From Cognatundibacterium rugosum (lineage in GTDB: Bacteria; Pseudomonadota; Gammaproteobacteria; Burkholderiales; Burkholderiaceae_D), in contig NZ_JACOGG010000001.1 of assembly GCF_014284365.1 (NCBI RefSeq), positions 124,001 to 188,000 on the forward strand: 64,000 bases of DNA, in the 5' to 3' direction. The notes beneath the pieces were generated by a model, which was not told the origin of the DNA, ran no database searches, and saw only the letters and a list, made by a program, of their open reading frames with translations. The translations under genes and the position numbers were made by a program. Positions 26,206 to 37,219 of the stretch are shown in pieces. Positions within the stretch are counted from its first letter, which is position 1, and each line of letters begins with the position of its first letter.

Positions 26206-27612
26206 TTATTTACCGATACAAAAACGCGAGAAAATCACACCCAGCAAATCATCACTGGTGAATTCACCGGTGATGCTGTTGAGTCTGTCCTGCGTCAGGC
26301 GCAGTTCTTCAGCGAATAAATCGAGTAACTGATCATTTTGCGCCGCATACTCCGCCGCCTGCAGCAAATGTTCGTGCGCGTGTTTAAGGGCAATCAGATG
26401 ACGTTCACGTGCCAGATACAGGGATTCACCGGTTTGCTCCCAGCCCGCGATACGCAGCAATTCCTGGCGCAATAAATCGATCCCGATATGGTCCTGCGCC
26501 GACAGATAGATGTGCGTTGCGTCGTCCATAGGATCGACACTGGCATGATGGCCCGACAAATCAATTTTGTTCCACACACGGATGACAGGCACGCCATCCG
26601 GAAAACGCGCCACGATGCCTTCATCGGCGCGGGTAGGGCCACGGCTGGCATCCAGCAAATGCAGGATCACATCGGCTTTTTCTACTTCGGCCCAGGTGCG
26701 TTCTATGCCTATGCGCTCGACCGCATCTATCGCATTCACAATGCCACCCGGCTCCGCATCATCATGTTCATGCCGGATACCGGCGGTGTCGATGATGTTG
26801 AGCGGTATGCCTTCGATGTGGATGGTTTCGGTGACTTTATCGCGCGTGGTTCCGGCAATCGGTGTGACGATGGCGACATCGTCACCGGCCAGTGCATTGA
26901 GCAATGAAGATTTGCCCACATTCGGCTGCCCGGCCAGCACCACGTTCAGACCCTGACGCAATAAAGCGCCTTGTGCAGCCTGTTCAAATACTTTTTGTAA
27001 AGCGGCCTGTATGGTGCTGAGCTGACCGCGTGCATTGGATTTTTCCAGGAAGTCGATTTCTTCTTCAGGAAAGTCCAGCGTCGCTTCCACCAGCATGCGT
27101 AAATTCACCACCTTATCGACCAGCTCATGGATCACGCGCGAGAACGCGCCGGATAAGGATTGCGAAGCCGACTTAGCAGCGGCTTCAGTCGAGGCTTCGA
27201 TCAGGTCGGATACGGCTTCCGCCTGCGCCAGATCGAGCTTGTCGTTGAGGAAGGCACGTTGTGTAAACTCGCCAGGCTCGGCCAGCCGCAAACCCGCAGA
27301 CTGCCCCGCTTCCAGGCAACGGCTCAGTAACATCTGCATCACCACCGGTCCGCCATGGCCTTGCAGCTCCAGCACGTCTTCGCCGGTGTAGGAATGCGGT
27401 GCTTTGAAATAAATCGCAATGCCCTGATCGATCACACTGCCATCGGCTTGTGTGAACGGCAGATACGTTGCATGGCGCGGTTTGAACTGGATGTCGTTAA
27501 ACAAAGCCCGTATCACCGGGCCCAGGTCTTTGCCCGAAATACGGACAACGCCGATACCACCGCGTCCGGGCGCGGTTGCAATAGCGGCGATAGGGATAGG
27601 TTCATAAATCAT
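26206..27612 (-). CDS. mnmE: tRNA modification GTPase MnmE
   Basis: 468 residues, the family length. With MnmG it adds the 5-aminomethyl/carboxymethylaminomethyl group to wobble uridine 34. The N-terminal folate-binding domain ([20 protein letters not shown]), central helical domain, inserted GTPase ([30 protein letters not shown]) and the C-terminal redox motif CIGK at the very end are all present. It lies downstream of yidC as in most proteobacterial origin regions, here separated from it by a repeat-filled gap of 0.7 kb. Confidence 0.97.
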   Translation of the reverse strand: MIYEPIPIAAIATAPGRGGIGVVRISGKDLGPVIRALFNDIQFKPRHATYLPFTQADGSVIDQGIAIYFKAPHSYTGEDVLELQGHGGPVVMQMLLSRCLEAGQSAGLRLAEPGEFTQRAFLNDKLDLAQAEAVSDLIEASTEAAAKSASQSLSGAFSRVIHELVDKVVNLRMLVEATLDFPEEEIDFLEKSNARGQLSTIQAALQKVFEQAAQGALLRQGLNVVLAGQPNVGKSSLLNALAGDDVAIVTPIAGTTRDKVTETIHIEGIPLNIIDTAGIRHEHDDAEPGGIVNAIDAVERIGIERTWAEVEKADVILHLLDASRGPTRADEGIVARFPDGVPVIRVWNKIDLSGHHASVDPMDDATHIYLSAQDHIGIDLLRQELLRIAGWEQTGESLYLARERHLIALKHAHEHLLQAAEYAAQNDQLLDLFAEELRLTQDRLNSITGEFTSDDLLGVIFSRFCIGK

Positions 27613-27734
27613 AAGTAAATTCTATCTGTGCTCTGAGTTGGCACCCAGTAAGCTTGTGGTTTCGATGGGTATTGTGTGACGGAAATGCGACAAAGTGTGT
27701 GGACTTGGTTATTTGGCTTCGTGGATGCTTTGCC

Positions 27735-28245
27735 TAAGCTTTGCCTGAGCTTTGCCGGGGGTGGCCCGGCGGCCACTCCCTTTTCTTTGCTTCGTCAAAG
27801 AAAAGGAAGCAAAAGAAAGACGACCGCCCTACGGGTGCTTACGCTACGCTCCAGCACAATTGATGTACTCCGTAAAATGGGAAATGACCGCAACTCGCTG
27901 CGCTCAGACAGCGGTCATTTCTGATCCATTTTCCAGACCACATCAATTGCGTCGTCTCAAGCGGATAGCATTCAGGCTACGGACGATTGTTGCGCGTAGG
28001 CGTGGAGTGCTTTCCGCTCAGGCACTGCCTTTGATGCGAGCTAAAAAATGGAATCAGAAAGCTTCGTTGTCTGAGCGCAGCGAGTTTCGAAGCTTTCCCA
28101 TTTTTTGGCTCGCAGCAAAGGGAACCCCGCAGGGGCAGTGACATTGCGGTCGCCTTCTTTTTGCTTACTTTTTCTTGGCGAAGCAAGAAAAAGTAAGTGG
28201 CCGCCGGGCCACCCCCGGCAAAGCCCCCACGAAGCCCACTAAACA
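27735..28245. repeat. Long imperfect inverted-repeat element in the mnmE-yidC gap
   Basis: The left arm (about 27735-27830, containing GCCGGGGGTGGCCCGGCGGC and the self-complementary TTTCTTTG-CTTCGTC-AAAGAAA) is matched in reverse complement by the right arm (about 28148-28240, GGCCGCCGGGCCACCCCCGG and CTTTTTC-TTGGCGAAGC-AAGAAAAAG). Inner parts also mirror each other: CGCTGCGCTCAGACA at 27896-27910 and TGTCTGAGCGCAGCG at 28067-28081. No transposase is present. Short frames inside are by-products of the repeat. Similar GC-box/T-tract repeats are scattered in Burkholderiales genomes. Confidence 0.7.
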
Positions 28246-28276
28246 AACTCGGGCACTACCCTCATTGTCCCAACCA

Positions 28277-28306
28277 AAAAACAAGCCCGCATCTGCGGGC
28301 TTGTTG
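28277..28306 (-). terminator. Intrinsic terminator downstream of yidC
   Basis: On the minus strand CAAGCCCGCA-GAT-GCGGGCTTG is followed by six T. It lies just after the yidC stop at 28320 and ends the rpmH-rnpA-yidD-yidC unit. Confidence 0.93.
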
Positions 28307-28319
28307 AGTGCATCAGGCA

Positions 28320-30053
28320 TTAGGCCTTGTGCTCTGGCGGGATCATCTTGTTATTGATCACCCATTGCTGACCAATAGACAGGATGTTATTCACTACCCA
28401 GTACAACACCAGGCCCGACGGGAAGAAGAAGAACATGACCGAGAAAATCAAAGGCATGAACATCATCATCTTCGCCTGTACCGGATCAGCCGGCGCAGGA
28501 TTGAGCTTGGTTGTGATAAACATAGAAATCGCGTAAATCACAGGCAGAATGAACAGCGGATCTGGCGAGGTCAGATCGGTGATCCAACCCATCCACGGCG
28601 CGCCGCGCATTTCCACACTCGCTTGCAATACCCAGTACAACGCCAGGAAAATCGGCATTTGGATCAGGATAGGGAAGCAGCCGCCCAGAGGATTGATTTT
28701 CTCTGTTTTGTACAACTCCATCATGGCCTGATTCATTTTTTGCGGATCATTTTTATAACGCTCACGCACAGCCTGCATCTTCGGAGTGACGACTTTCATT
28801 TTCGCCATACTGCGGTAACCGGCAGCAGACAAAGGGAACAGTGCCAGTTTGATCGCGATCGTGAAGACCACGATAGTCCAGCCCCAGTTACCGATCACGT
28901 TGTGGATCAGTTCCATCAGCCAGAACAGCGGCTTGGCGATGAACGCGAGCATGCCGTAGTCTTTGACCAGGTCCAGACCAGGTGCAATTTTTTCCAGGCT
29001 GGCGGTCGATTGCGGACCGGAATACAAACGCAGGTCGCTGGCCACTGTCGCACCCGGTGCCACGCTGCCGACTGGCAGGATGTTACCGACTGCATACAGA
29101 TTGGTATCGATTTTCTTGGTGAAGATGTCGCGCTGAGTTTTATCAGCCGGGATCACGGCAGACACGAAGAAATGCTGCAGCATCGCAAACCAGCCACTGT
29201 CGGCTTTCATCGCATGGCTGGCAGTATTTTTCTCGATTTTTTCGAAATCCAGTTTCTGGAATTTTTCTGCTTCGCTGTACACGGCCGGTGCATAAAATTC
29301 ACCGGTCGCGGAGAACATGCCGCCGGATTCAGGCTTAGTACCGTCATGCAGCAACTGCATGTAGACCGAAGGCGTAATCGCCGCAGCCGTGTTATTGGTG
29401 ATTTCATGACGTACATCGATGATGTAGTCACCACGTTTGAAAGTCAGGGTCTTAGTCAGCTTGACGCCGCCGACTTCCGATTCCAGTACCAGTTGTACCT
29501 GCTTGGCGCCGTCAGTGAGTGTGCGCACACCTGGCTTAGCCACAAAGGCAGATTTATGGTTAGGGAAATTACCACCGATCAGACCGGATTGCGCCAGATA
29601 AGTACGTTTTGCACTTTGATCAAACAGCACGATATTCTGAGTAGGCTGGGCTGTTTTTTTGCTGTTGAACAGTTCCAGGAAAGGCTCATACCAGTGATCG
29701 TGATGCACGGCTGCCTTGAACTGCAAGAGTTCCAGACGCTTCAGCTCACCACCCTGAGTATCGATATCCGCTTTGAATACGTCGGTCGTGATCGTGATCA
29801 CTTCACGCTTGATTTCAGGCACGCCCGGTACTGCATCGGCAGCCTGAGCAGCGGCAGCAGCTGTCGCAGCCGGTAAAGTCCCTGCATTGGCAGAGGCACT
29901 GGCAGCAGCGCTGGCTTTCGGATTCTGTTGTGCCTGTTGATTGGCGCTAGGGAAAAACATCGAAGCCTTGCCAGTATGGCGGGCCCAGTTATCCCAAAGC
30001 AGCAACAGTGACATGGAGAAGATAATCCACAGGACGGTACGTTTGATATCCAT
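28320..30053 (-). CDS. yidC: Membrane protein insertase YidC
   Basis: 577 residues, typical of Gram-negative YidC with the large periplasmic domain. TM1 is at MDIKRTVLWIIFSMSLLLLWDNW, followed by an Ala-rich linker and periplasmic beta-sandwich (VFKADIDTQGGELKRLELLQ), then the five-helix insertase core starting near GNWGWTIVVFTIAIKLALFP, with the charged groove Arg in LSAAGYRSMAKMK and PLGGCFPILIQMPIFLALYW. It inserts and folds inner-membrane proteins alone or with SecYEG. Gene order rpmH-rnpA-yidD-yidC is conserved. Confidence 0.97.
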   Translation of the reverse strand: MDIKRTVLWIIFSMSLLLLWDNWARHTGKASMFFPSANQQAQQNPKASAAASASANAGTLPAATAAAAAQAADAVPGVPEIKREVITITTDVFKADIDTQGGELKRLELLQFKAAVHHDHWYEPFLELFNSKKTAQPTQNIVLFDQSAKRTYLAQSGLIGGNFPNHKSAFVAKPGVRTLTDGAKQVQLVLESEVGGVKLTKTLTFKRGDYIIDVRHEITNNTAAAITPSVYMQLLHDGTKPESGGMFSATGEFYAPAVYSEAEKFQKLDFEKIEKNTASHAMKADSGWFAMLQHFFVSAVIPADKTQRDIFTKKIDTNLYAVGNILPVGSVAPGATVASDLRLYSGPQSTASLEKIAPGLDLVKDYGMLAFIAKPLFWLMELIHNVIGNWGWTIVVFTIAIKLALFPLSAAGYRSMAKMKVVTPKMQAVRERYKNDPQKMNQAMMELYKTEKINPLGGCFPILIQMPIFLALYWVLQASVEMRGAPWMGWITDLTSPDPLFILPVIYAISMFITTKLNPAPADPVQAKMMMFMPLIFSVMFFFFPSGLVLYWVVNNILSIGQQWVINNKMIPPEHKA

Positions 30054-30061
30054 TTTGTATG

Positions 30062-30370
30062 TCAGGAAAGGTGAGAAGAATGACCCTTGCTGTCAGTCTG
30101 CTCAGCGTGGGCAGGACAGCATTGGACGGATATGGGGGCGTTTGCTTTTTTTTCACCTGCGGCAGGCACGTGATCGACACCGCCCGGATGCCAGGGATGG
30201 CATTTGCACAAGCGTTTGCCGGCCAGCCAGCTTCCTTTGGCAGCGCCATGCAGCTGAATGGCTTCTGCTGCGTATTCAGAACAGCTGGGATAAAAACGAC
30301 AGTTCTGCCCCAGCATAGGACTGATTGCGTACTTATAAAAGCGTAGCAACAGGAGCAGCAGCGTTTTCAT
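30062..30370 (-). CDS. yidD: Membrane protein insertion efficiency factor YidD
   Basis: 102 residues. The conserved core [23 protein letters not shown] and [15 protein letters not shown] is clear. The C-terminal 25 residues are variable. The gene lies between rnpA and yidC, with a 1-base gap to the rnpA stop and 8 bases to yidC, so all are translated from one message. Confidence 0.95.
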   Translation of the reverse strand: MKTLLLLLLRFYKYAISPMLGQNCRFYPSCSEYAAEAIQLHGAAKGSWLAGKRLCKCHPWHPGGVDHVPAAGEKKANAPISVQCCPAHAEQTDSKGHSSHLS

Positions 30371-30371
30371 G

Positions 30372-30782
30372 TCAGCCCGTCAGTTTGCAAGCCGGTGCAG
30401 CGAACAGACGTAGCAATTCCGCCCGCAGCTCACGTTTAAGCTGGGCAGTGGTGGCAGGACCATCTTTGCTGTTCACAGGCCGCGACAGACGCACGATGCA
30501 ATCCACGGATTGCAAAGCAGAACATCTGAAAATCTCACGCGTGACGCGTTTGATCGTATTGCGGGTCACGGCACGCGGCGCAAAGCGCTTGGCAGCCACC
30601 ACCCCCAAACGGGCATGTGTCAGTTCATTGGTTCTGGCATAGAGCACAAAGTGCGCAGTTTTAAACACGGGCCGCAAACGAAAAACGGATGAAAACTCAT
30701 CCGTTTTAACGATGCGGCGTACGCGGGCAAAATCTGCATTGCCTGCATTGGCCAGAACCGGGTCAGCTAAATGATTGATCAT
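30372..30782 (-). CDS. rnpA: Ribonuclease P protein component
   Basis: 136 residues. It assists the RNase P RNA in maturing tRNA 5' ends. The RNR signature appears as [20 protein letters not shown], with the usual start [14 protein letters not shown] and [10 protein letters not shown]. About 15 residues precede the conserved domain, a little longer than usual, and no strong ribosome site is seen before the ATG. It is 55 bases downstream of rpmH. Confidence 0.95.
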   Translation of the reverse strand: MINHLADPVLANAGNADFARVRRIVKTDEFSSVFRLRPVFKTAHFVLYARTNELTHARLGVVAAKRFAPRAVTRNTIKRVTREIFRCSALQSVDCIVRLSRPVNSKDGPATTAQLKRELRAELLRLFAAPACKLTG

Positions 30783-30837
30783 GCGATATCAGCCGGGGCT
30801 GGCGCAGACCAATTATTTACAATCAAGCTGCCAGATC

Positions 30838-30972
30838 TCAGGCTGCCAGGCGTTTACGGCCTTTAGCGCGGCGCGCGTTCAGAACAGCGCGGCCACCGCG
30901 GGTTGCCATACGTGCGCGGAAACCGTGGGTGCGCTTGCGGCGAACGACGGAAGGTTGGTAAGTACGTTTCAT
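30838..30972 (-). CDS. rpmH: 50S ribosomal protein L34
   Basis: 44 residues beginning [18 protein letters not shown] and ending [12 protein letters not shown], matching L34 in length and sequence. It is the first gene of the rpmH-rnpA-yidD-yidC group and points away from the origin. Confidence 0.98.
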   Translation of the reverse strand: MKRTYQPSVVRRKRTHGFRARMATRGGRAVLNARRAKGRKRLAA

Positions 30973-31263
30973 GTTGGTCTCGCTATTTGAGCAATAAAAA
31001 AAATCGGAATTACGGATAAAGGCTGTCGTGCATACGACTTCGGCTCGCGCATAACGTCAGGCCTTTCGCCTTTACTGCCCCAAAACCGCTGCTCATGGCT
31101 TGCTGCATATTAGTACAAACAATGCACCATCCAATAAAAGAGGGTAGGGAACCCTGAATTAGACACCATTTTTAGCTTACGTGTCAATCACTTAGCACAA
31201 AAATTAATCAAAACGGGTTTACTGCCAGTGGTGCAGTGCAAAGAATAAATTTAATCATCAGGC

Positions 31264-31272
31264 TGTGGATAA
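31264..31272 (-). promoter_or_regulatory. Consensus DnaA box
   Basis: TGTGGATAA, the exact complement of the consensus TTATCCACA, beside an AT-rich segment on its left. It is the only perfect copy found in the rpmH-dnaA gap. Confidence 0.85.
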
Positions 31273-31496
31273 CTACCGCAGTCGGGGGTAAAATAGAGGA
31301 TTAGCGCGGCACCGATTTATGTCTGTAAGACAACTTTTACCCGGATATCCTTGATTTAACTGGTAAAAGTCCCTGAGTCAGCTGTGGAAGACTGGCGAGT
31401 TATACACCGTGGATTGCACAGCAATCCGGCGTCACTGGCTGACATTCCACACATTCCTCCGATAAAGCGGCAACCGCGCATTTGCATTTAATACCT

Positions 31497-31601
31497 GGGA
31501 TTGACGCAAAATTGTCCCGGCAAGGCCCGGCGACGCCAGTACATTTGTACGTTTGTACGGCAAAAACCATGACGCCGCCGGAGCGGTTTTGCGTAAGTCC
31601 T
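31497..31601. mobile_element. MITE-like element, copy 2, inside the dnaA leader
   Basis: The left end is degraded (GGGATTGACGCAAAATTGTCC) and the right end intact (GGTTTTGCGTAAGTCCT). It shares ends and part of the interior (GCAAGGC; GACGCCGCCGGAGCGG) with the elements at 392 and 42361. It stops 18 bases before the dnaA start codon, so any dnaA promoter upstream must be read through it, or the element supplies one. Confidence 0.7.
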
Positions 31602-31619
31602 CATACAGTAAAGTTATTC

Positions 31620-33014
31620 ATGGAAAATTTCTGGCAAGCCTGTTCTTCCCAACTTGAGCAAGAGCTTCCTCCGCAACAGTACAGTGCCTGGATCAAACCG
31701 CTGGTACCGCTCGATTTTGAGAACGGTAAGCTGCGCATTGCTGCGCCTAACCGTTTCAAGCTGGACTGGGTCAAAGCCCAGTTTGCGAATCGTATCTCTG
31801 AGCTGGCGAATCAGTACTGGGATGACGCGGTCGAAGTCCAGTTCGTGCTTGACCCGCGCGGTGGCAAGAAGCCGGTCGCCGCTTCGTCTGCACCTGCGCC
31901 TGCGCGCGCTGGCAGCGATCAGGACCATGGCACGCTGAGTGTGGAAATTATCCAGGAACCGGCGGCTGCGCCAGAAACCTCGCCACGCCGCGAGCAAAGC
32001 CGCATTAACTCTGACCTGACTTTTGACAGCTTCGTGACCGGTAAGGCCAACCAGCTGGCACGTGCCGCCGCTATCCAGGTCGCGAATAATCCCGGTGTCT
32101 CGTATAACCCGCTGTTTTTATATGGCGGCGTTGGCCTGGGTAAAACGCATTTGATCCACGCGATTGGCAACCAGATTCTGGTCGATAACCCGAATGCCAA
32201 GATACGCTACATCCACGCTGAGCAATATGTACGTGATGTGGTGACCGCTTATCAGCGCAAAGGCTTTGACGAATTTAAACGCTATTACCATTCGCTCGAT
32301 CTGTTGCTGATCGATGATATTCAATTCTTTGGCGGTAAAAGCCGCACCCAGGAAGAATTTTTCTACGCCTTCGAAGCGCTGATCGCCGCGAAAAAACAAA
32401 TCATCATCACCAGTGATACCTATCCAAAAGAAATCACCGGCATGGATGACCGCCTGATCTCGCGCTTTGATTCCGGCCTCACGGTAGCAATTGAGCCGCC
32501 TGAGCTGGAAATGCGGGTCGCGATTTTGCTCAAAAAAGCGCATTCGGAAGGCGTTAATTTCTCTGACGACGTAGCATTCTTTGTGGCGAAACATCTGCGC
32601 TCGAATGTGCGTGAGCTCGAAGGCGCGTTGCGTAAGATTCTGGCCTATTCACGCTTCCACGGCAAAGACATCACGATAGACGTGGTCAAAGAAGCGCTGA
32701 AAGATTTGCTGTCGGTGCAGAACCGTCAGATTTCTGTGGAAAATATCCAGAAAACCGTGGCTGACTTTTTCAATATTAAAGTCGCCGACATGTATTCGAA
32801 AAAACGTCCGGCCAATATTGCGCGGCCACGTCAGATTGCGATGTACCTCGCGAAAGAACTTACCCAGAAGAGCTTGCCGGAAATCGGCGAACTGTTTGGT
32901 GGTCGCGATCACACCACGGTCTTGCATGCAGTACGTAAAATCGCCGCTGACCGGGCTAAAAATCCGGAATGCAATCACGAATTACACGTGCTGGAGCAAA
33001 CCCTGAAAGGCTGA
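31620..33014 (+). CDS. dnaA: Chromosomal replication initiator DnaA
   Basis: 464 residues from the ATG at 31620 ([20 protein letters not shown]). An in-frame ATG 46 codons earlier lies before the MITE-like element and adds non-homologous sequence, so it is rejected. Domain I, a short Ala-rich linker (about 85-125), the AAA+ domain with Walker [11 protein letters not shown] and Walker [11 protein letters not shown], and domain IV with the DNA-binding signature [15 protein letters not shown]. It binds DnaA boxes to open oriC. Confidence 0.98.
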   Translation: MENFWQACSSQLEQELPPQQYSAWIKPLVPLDFENGKLRIAAPNRFKLDWVKAQFANRISELANQYWDDAVEVQFVLDPRGGKKPVAASSAPAPARAGSDQDHGTLSVEIIQEPAAAPETSPRREQSRINSDLTFDSFVTGKANQLARAAAIQVANNPGVSYNPLFLYGGVGLGKTHLIHAIGNQILVDNPNAKIRYIHAEQYVRDVVTAYQRKGFDEFKRYYHSLDLLLIDDIQFFGGKSRTQEEFFYAFEALIAAKKQIIITSDTYPKEITGMDDRLISRFDSGLTVAIEPPELEMRVAILLKKAHSEGVNFSDDVAFFVAKHLRSNVRELEGALRKILAYSRFHGKDITIDVVKEALKDLLSVQNRQISVENIQKTVADFFNIKVADMYSKKRPANIARPRQIAMYLAKELTQKSLPEIGELFGGRDHTTVLHAVRKIAADRAKNPECNHELHVLEQTLKG

Positions 33015-33287
33015 TGCGCGACAGCTAGCCAGCGGCCCACCCTGTCCGCGCTACTAACAAGCGCGTCATCAGGGGGCAATAAGAAGGGTTTAAGCTGCGA
33101 AGGCCGCCAATCTTGCCGGGCACAAATTTTGCAGGATTTCCAACAAGAAAATTGTTGCAGGCAGCAAGCAAGAAATGCACAACAGATGGCAAAACATCTG
33201 ACAGAACCGACGATATACGTGACAATTATGTATAGCAGGGATGTCAGTTATTTCAACCCTAACAACCACAATTAGCGAGGATTTCAA

Positions 33288-34394
33288 ATGCAATTGGTAA
33301 AAACCCACCGGGACACACTGCTCCGGCCTTTGCAAATTGTGAGTGGTATTGTCGAGCGTCGGCACACATTGCCGATTTTGGCCAATATCCTCATACGCAA
33401 AGATGGTGAGCAAGTGTCGTTCCTCTCGACCGATATTGAAGTGCAGATCACGACCAAGGCCGAAATCGGCTCCGGTGGTGACAGCATCGCCACCACCGTG
33501 GCTGCACGTAAATTGCTGGATATTCTGCGCGCACTGCCAGACGATAATGATGTGGTACTCAAGCTCGACAACAAACGCATGAGCGTACAGTCCGGCAAAT
33601 CACGCTTTTCGCTGCAAACCCTGGCAGCAGAAGAATTCCCGACTGTAGCGCAAGCCGAGCATTTCAATGCCAGCGTGAGTCTGCCGCAAAAAACGCTGAA
33701 ACACCTGTTCAACATGGTGCATTTCTCCATGGCGCAACAGGATATCCGTTACTACCTGAACGGCTTGCTGCTGGTGGTCGATGGTAAAAACGTGATTGCG
33801 GTGGCGACTGACGGTCACCGTCTGGCTTTCTGCCAGGTAGAAGTGGAACAGGAATTCCCACGCCACGAAGTGATCATCCCACGCAAAACCATCATCGAAT
33901 TGCAGCGCCTGCTGGAAGACAAAGATGATCCGGTACAGCTGGACATCGCTAACAATCAGGTGAAGCTGACTTTTGCTGACATCGAACTGATCTCCAAGCT
34001 GGTCGAAGGCAAATTCCCTGACTTCAACCGCGTGATCCCTAAGGGCTATAAAAACAGCTTTACGCTGGGCCGCGAACAGCTGCTGCGCTCGCTGCAACGC
34101 GCTGCGATCATGACCTCGGACAAGTTCAAAGGTGTACGCTGTGTGATCACTCCGGGCAGCATGCAAATCCTGTCCACCAATGCGGATCAGGAAGAGGCAG
34201 CGGAAGAAATCGAAATCGATTACGGAGGTGATAACGTCGATATCGGCTTCAATGTCAGCTATCTGCTGGACGTATTGAACAACCTGAAATGCGACCAGGT
34301 CAGCATCTCGCTGGGCGATTCCAATTCGTCCGCACTGATCACCATTCCAGACAACACGGACTTCAAATACGTCGTCATGCCTATGCGAATTTAA
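33288..34394 (+). CDS. dnaN: DNA polymerase III sliding clamp (beta subunit)
   Basis: 368 residues, three-domain clamp: start MQLVKTHRDTLLRPLQIVSG, middle VATDGHRLAFCQVEVE, and C-terminus YVVMPMRI, the usual ending. AGCGAGGATTTCAA precedes the ATG. It lies 273 bases after dnaA, in the standard dnaA-dnaN-gyrB order. Confidence 0.98.
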   Translation: MQLVKTHRDTLLRPLQIVSGIVERRHTLPILANILIRKDGEQVSFLSTDIEVQITTKAEIGSGGDSIATTVAARKLLDILRALPDDNDVVLKLDNKRMSVQSGKSRFSLQTLAAEEFPTVAQAEHFNASVSLPQKTLKHLFNMVHFSMAQQDIRYYLNGLLLVVDGKNVIAVATDGHRLAFCQVEVEQEFPRHEVIIPRKTIIELQRLLEDKDDPVQLDIANNQVKLTFADIELISKLVEGKFPDFNRVIPKGYKNSFTLGREQLLRSLQRAAIMTSDKFKGVRCVITPGSMQILSTNADQEEAAEEIEIDYGGDNVDIGFNVSYLLDVLNNLKCDQVSISLGDSNSSALITIPDNTDFKYVVMPMRI

Positions 34395-34412
34395 GCCTGA
34401 CATCAAGCCTGA

Positions 34413-34443
34413 CTCCCCCTCTGCCGCTGGCGGCCGGGGGGAG
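34413..34443 (+). terminator. GC-rich hairpin after dnaN
   Basis: CTCCCCC pairs with GGGGGAG around an inner GCCGCTGGCGGC-type stem, starting 18 bases after the dnaN stop. There is no U-run, so termination, if any, would be partial. The 304-base gap to gyrB holds no convincing gene. Confidence 0.45.
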
Positions 34444-34642
34444 GGATGAGGTGCAATCAGTGCGGCAACAGCAATATGCGCAAACTGATTTCACACTGCC
34501 GGTCTGAATTCAATGCTAAGGCCATATCAAGCTGCAAGCAAACCGACAGCCCATCCTCATCCCGCTCTGCTGACATCCGCAAAAAGCATAAGCGCATCGT
34601 GCAACAGTCAGCATCGAACTGTCAGCCGCGTGAAGAGCAAAG

Positions 34643-34684
34643 CAGTAAGACCGAATCAGTAAGACCATATCAGTAAGACCAAAT
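34643..34684. repeat. Three tandem 14-bp repeats in the gyrB leader
   Basis: CAGTAAGACC followed by GAAT, ATAT and AAAT, three exact-length units in a row. They end 14 bases before the gyrB ATG, immediately next to the ribosome site AGAAGGTAGCC. Confidence 0.85.
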
Positions 34685-34686
34685 AA

Positions 34687-37197
<2,511 letters not shown>

Positions 37198-37219
37198 TTT
37201 GTTTATCGGGAGCCAGTGA

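Larger units (their letters stand above)
30973..31619. other. Probable chromosomal replication origin region (oriC), rpmH-dnaA gap
   Basis: About 650 bases without a gene between divergently oriented rpmH and dnaA, the classical oriC position. It contains one perfect DnaA box (31264-31272), degenerate ones downstream (TGTGGAAGA at 31383, TTATACACC at 31400, TTCCACACA at about 31445) and an AT-rich stretch (31190-31260) suited to duplex opening. The dnaA-dnaN gap shows no such boxes. The right end is occupied by a MITE-like element. Confidence 0.7.

Noticed and set aside
27676-28246. Short frames inside the mnmE-yidC gap
   Set aside because: All are explained by the paired inverted repeats; no ribosome site or known domain.
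28308-29876. 522-codon plus-strand frame antisense to yidC
   Set aside because: It is a shadow of yidC, rich in His/Arg/Gln with no domain, signal or ribosome site.
31482-31619. Longer dnaA reading with 46 extra N-terminal codons
   Set aside because: The extra codons run through the MITE-like element and do not resemble DnaA; the ATG at 31620 gives the standard N-terminus.
34446-34676. 76-codon frame in the dnaN-gyrB gap beginning MRCNQCGNSN
   Set aside because: Has a GGGAGGG-like sequence before it and a CxxC, but the rest is not protein-like and it runs into the tandem repeats; kept only as a remote possibility.
34643-34684. Possible CRISPR-like array
   Set aside because: Units are 14 bp with 4-base variation and no spacers; simple tandem repeats.
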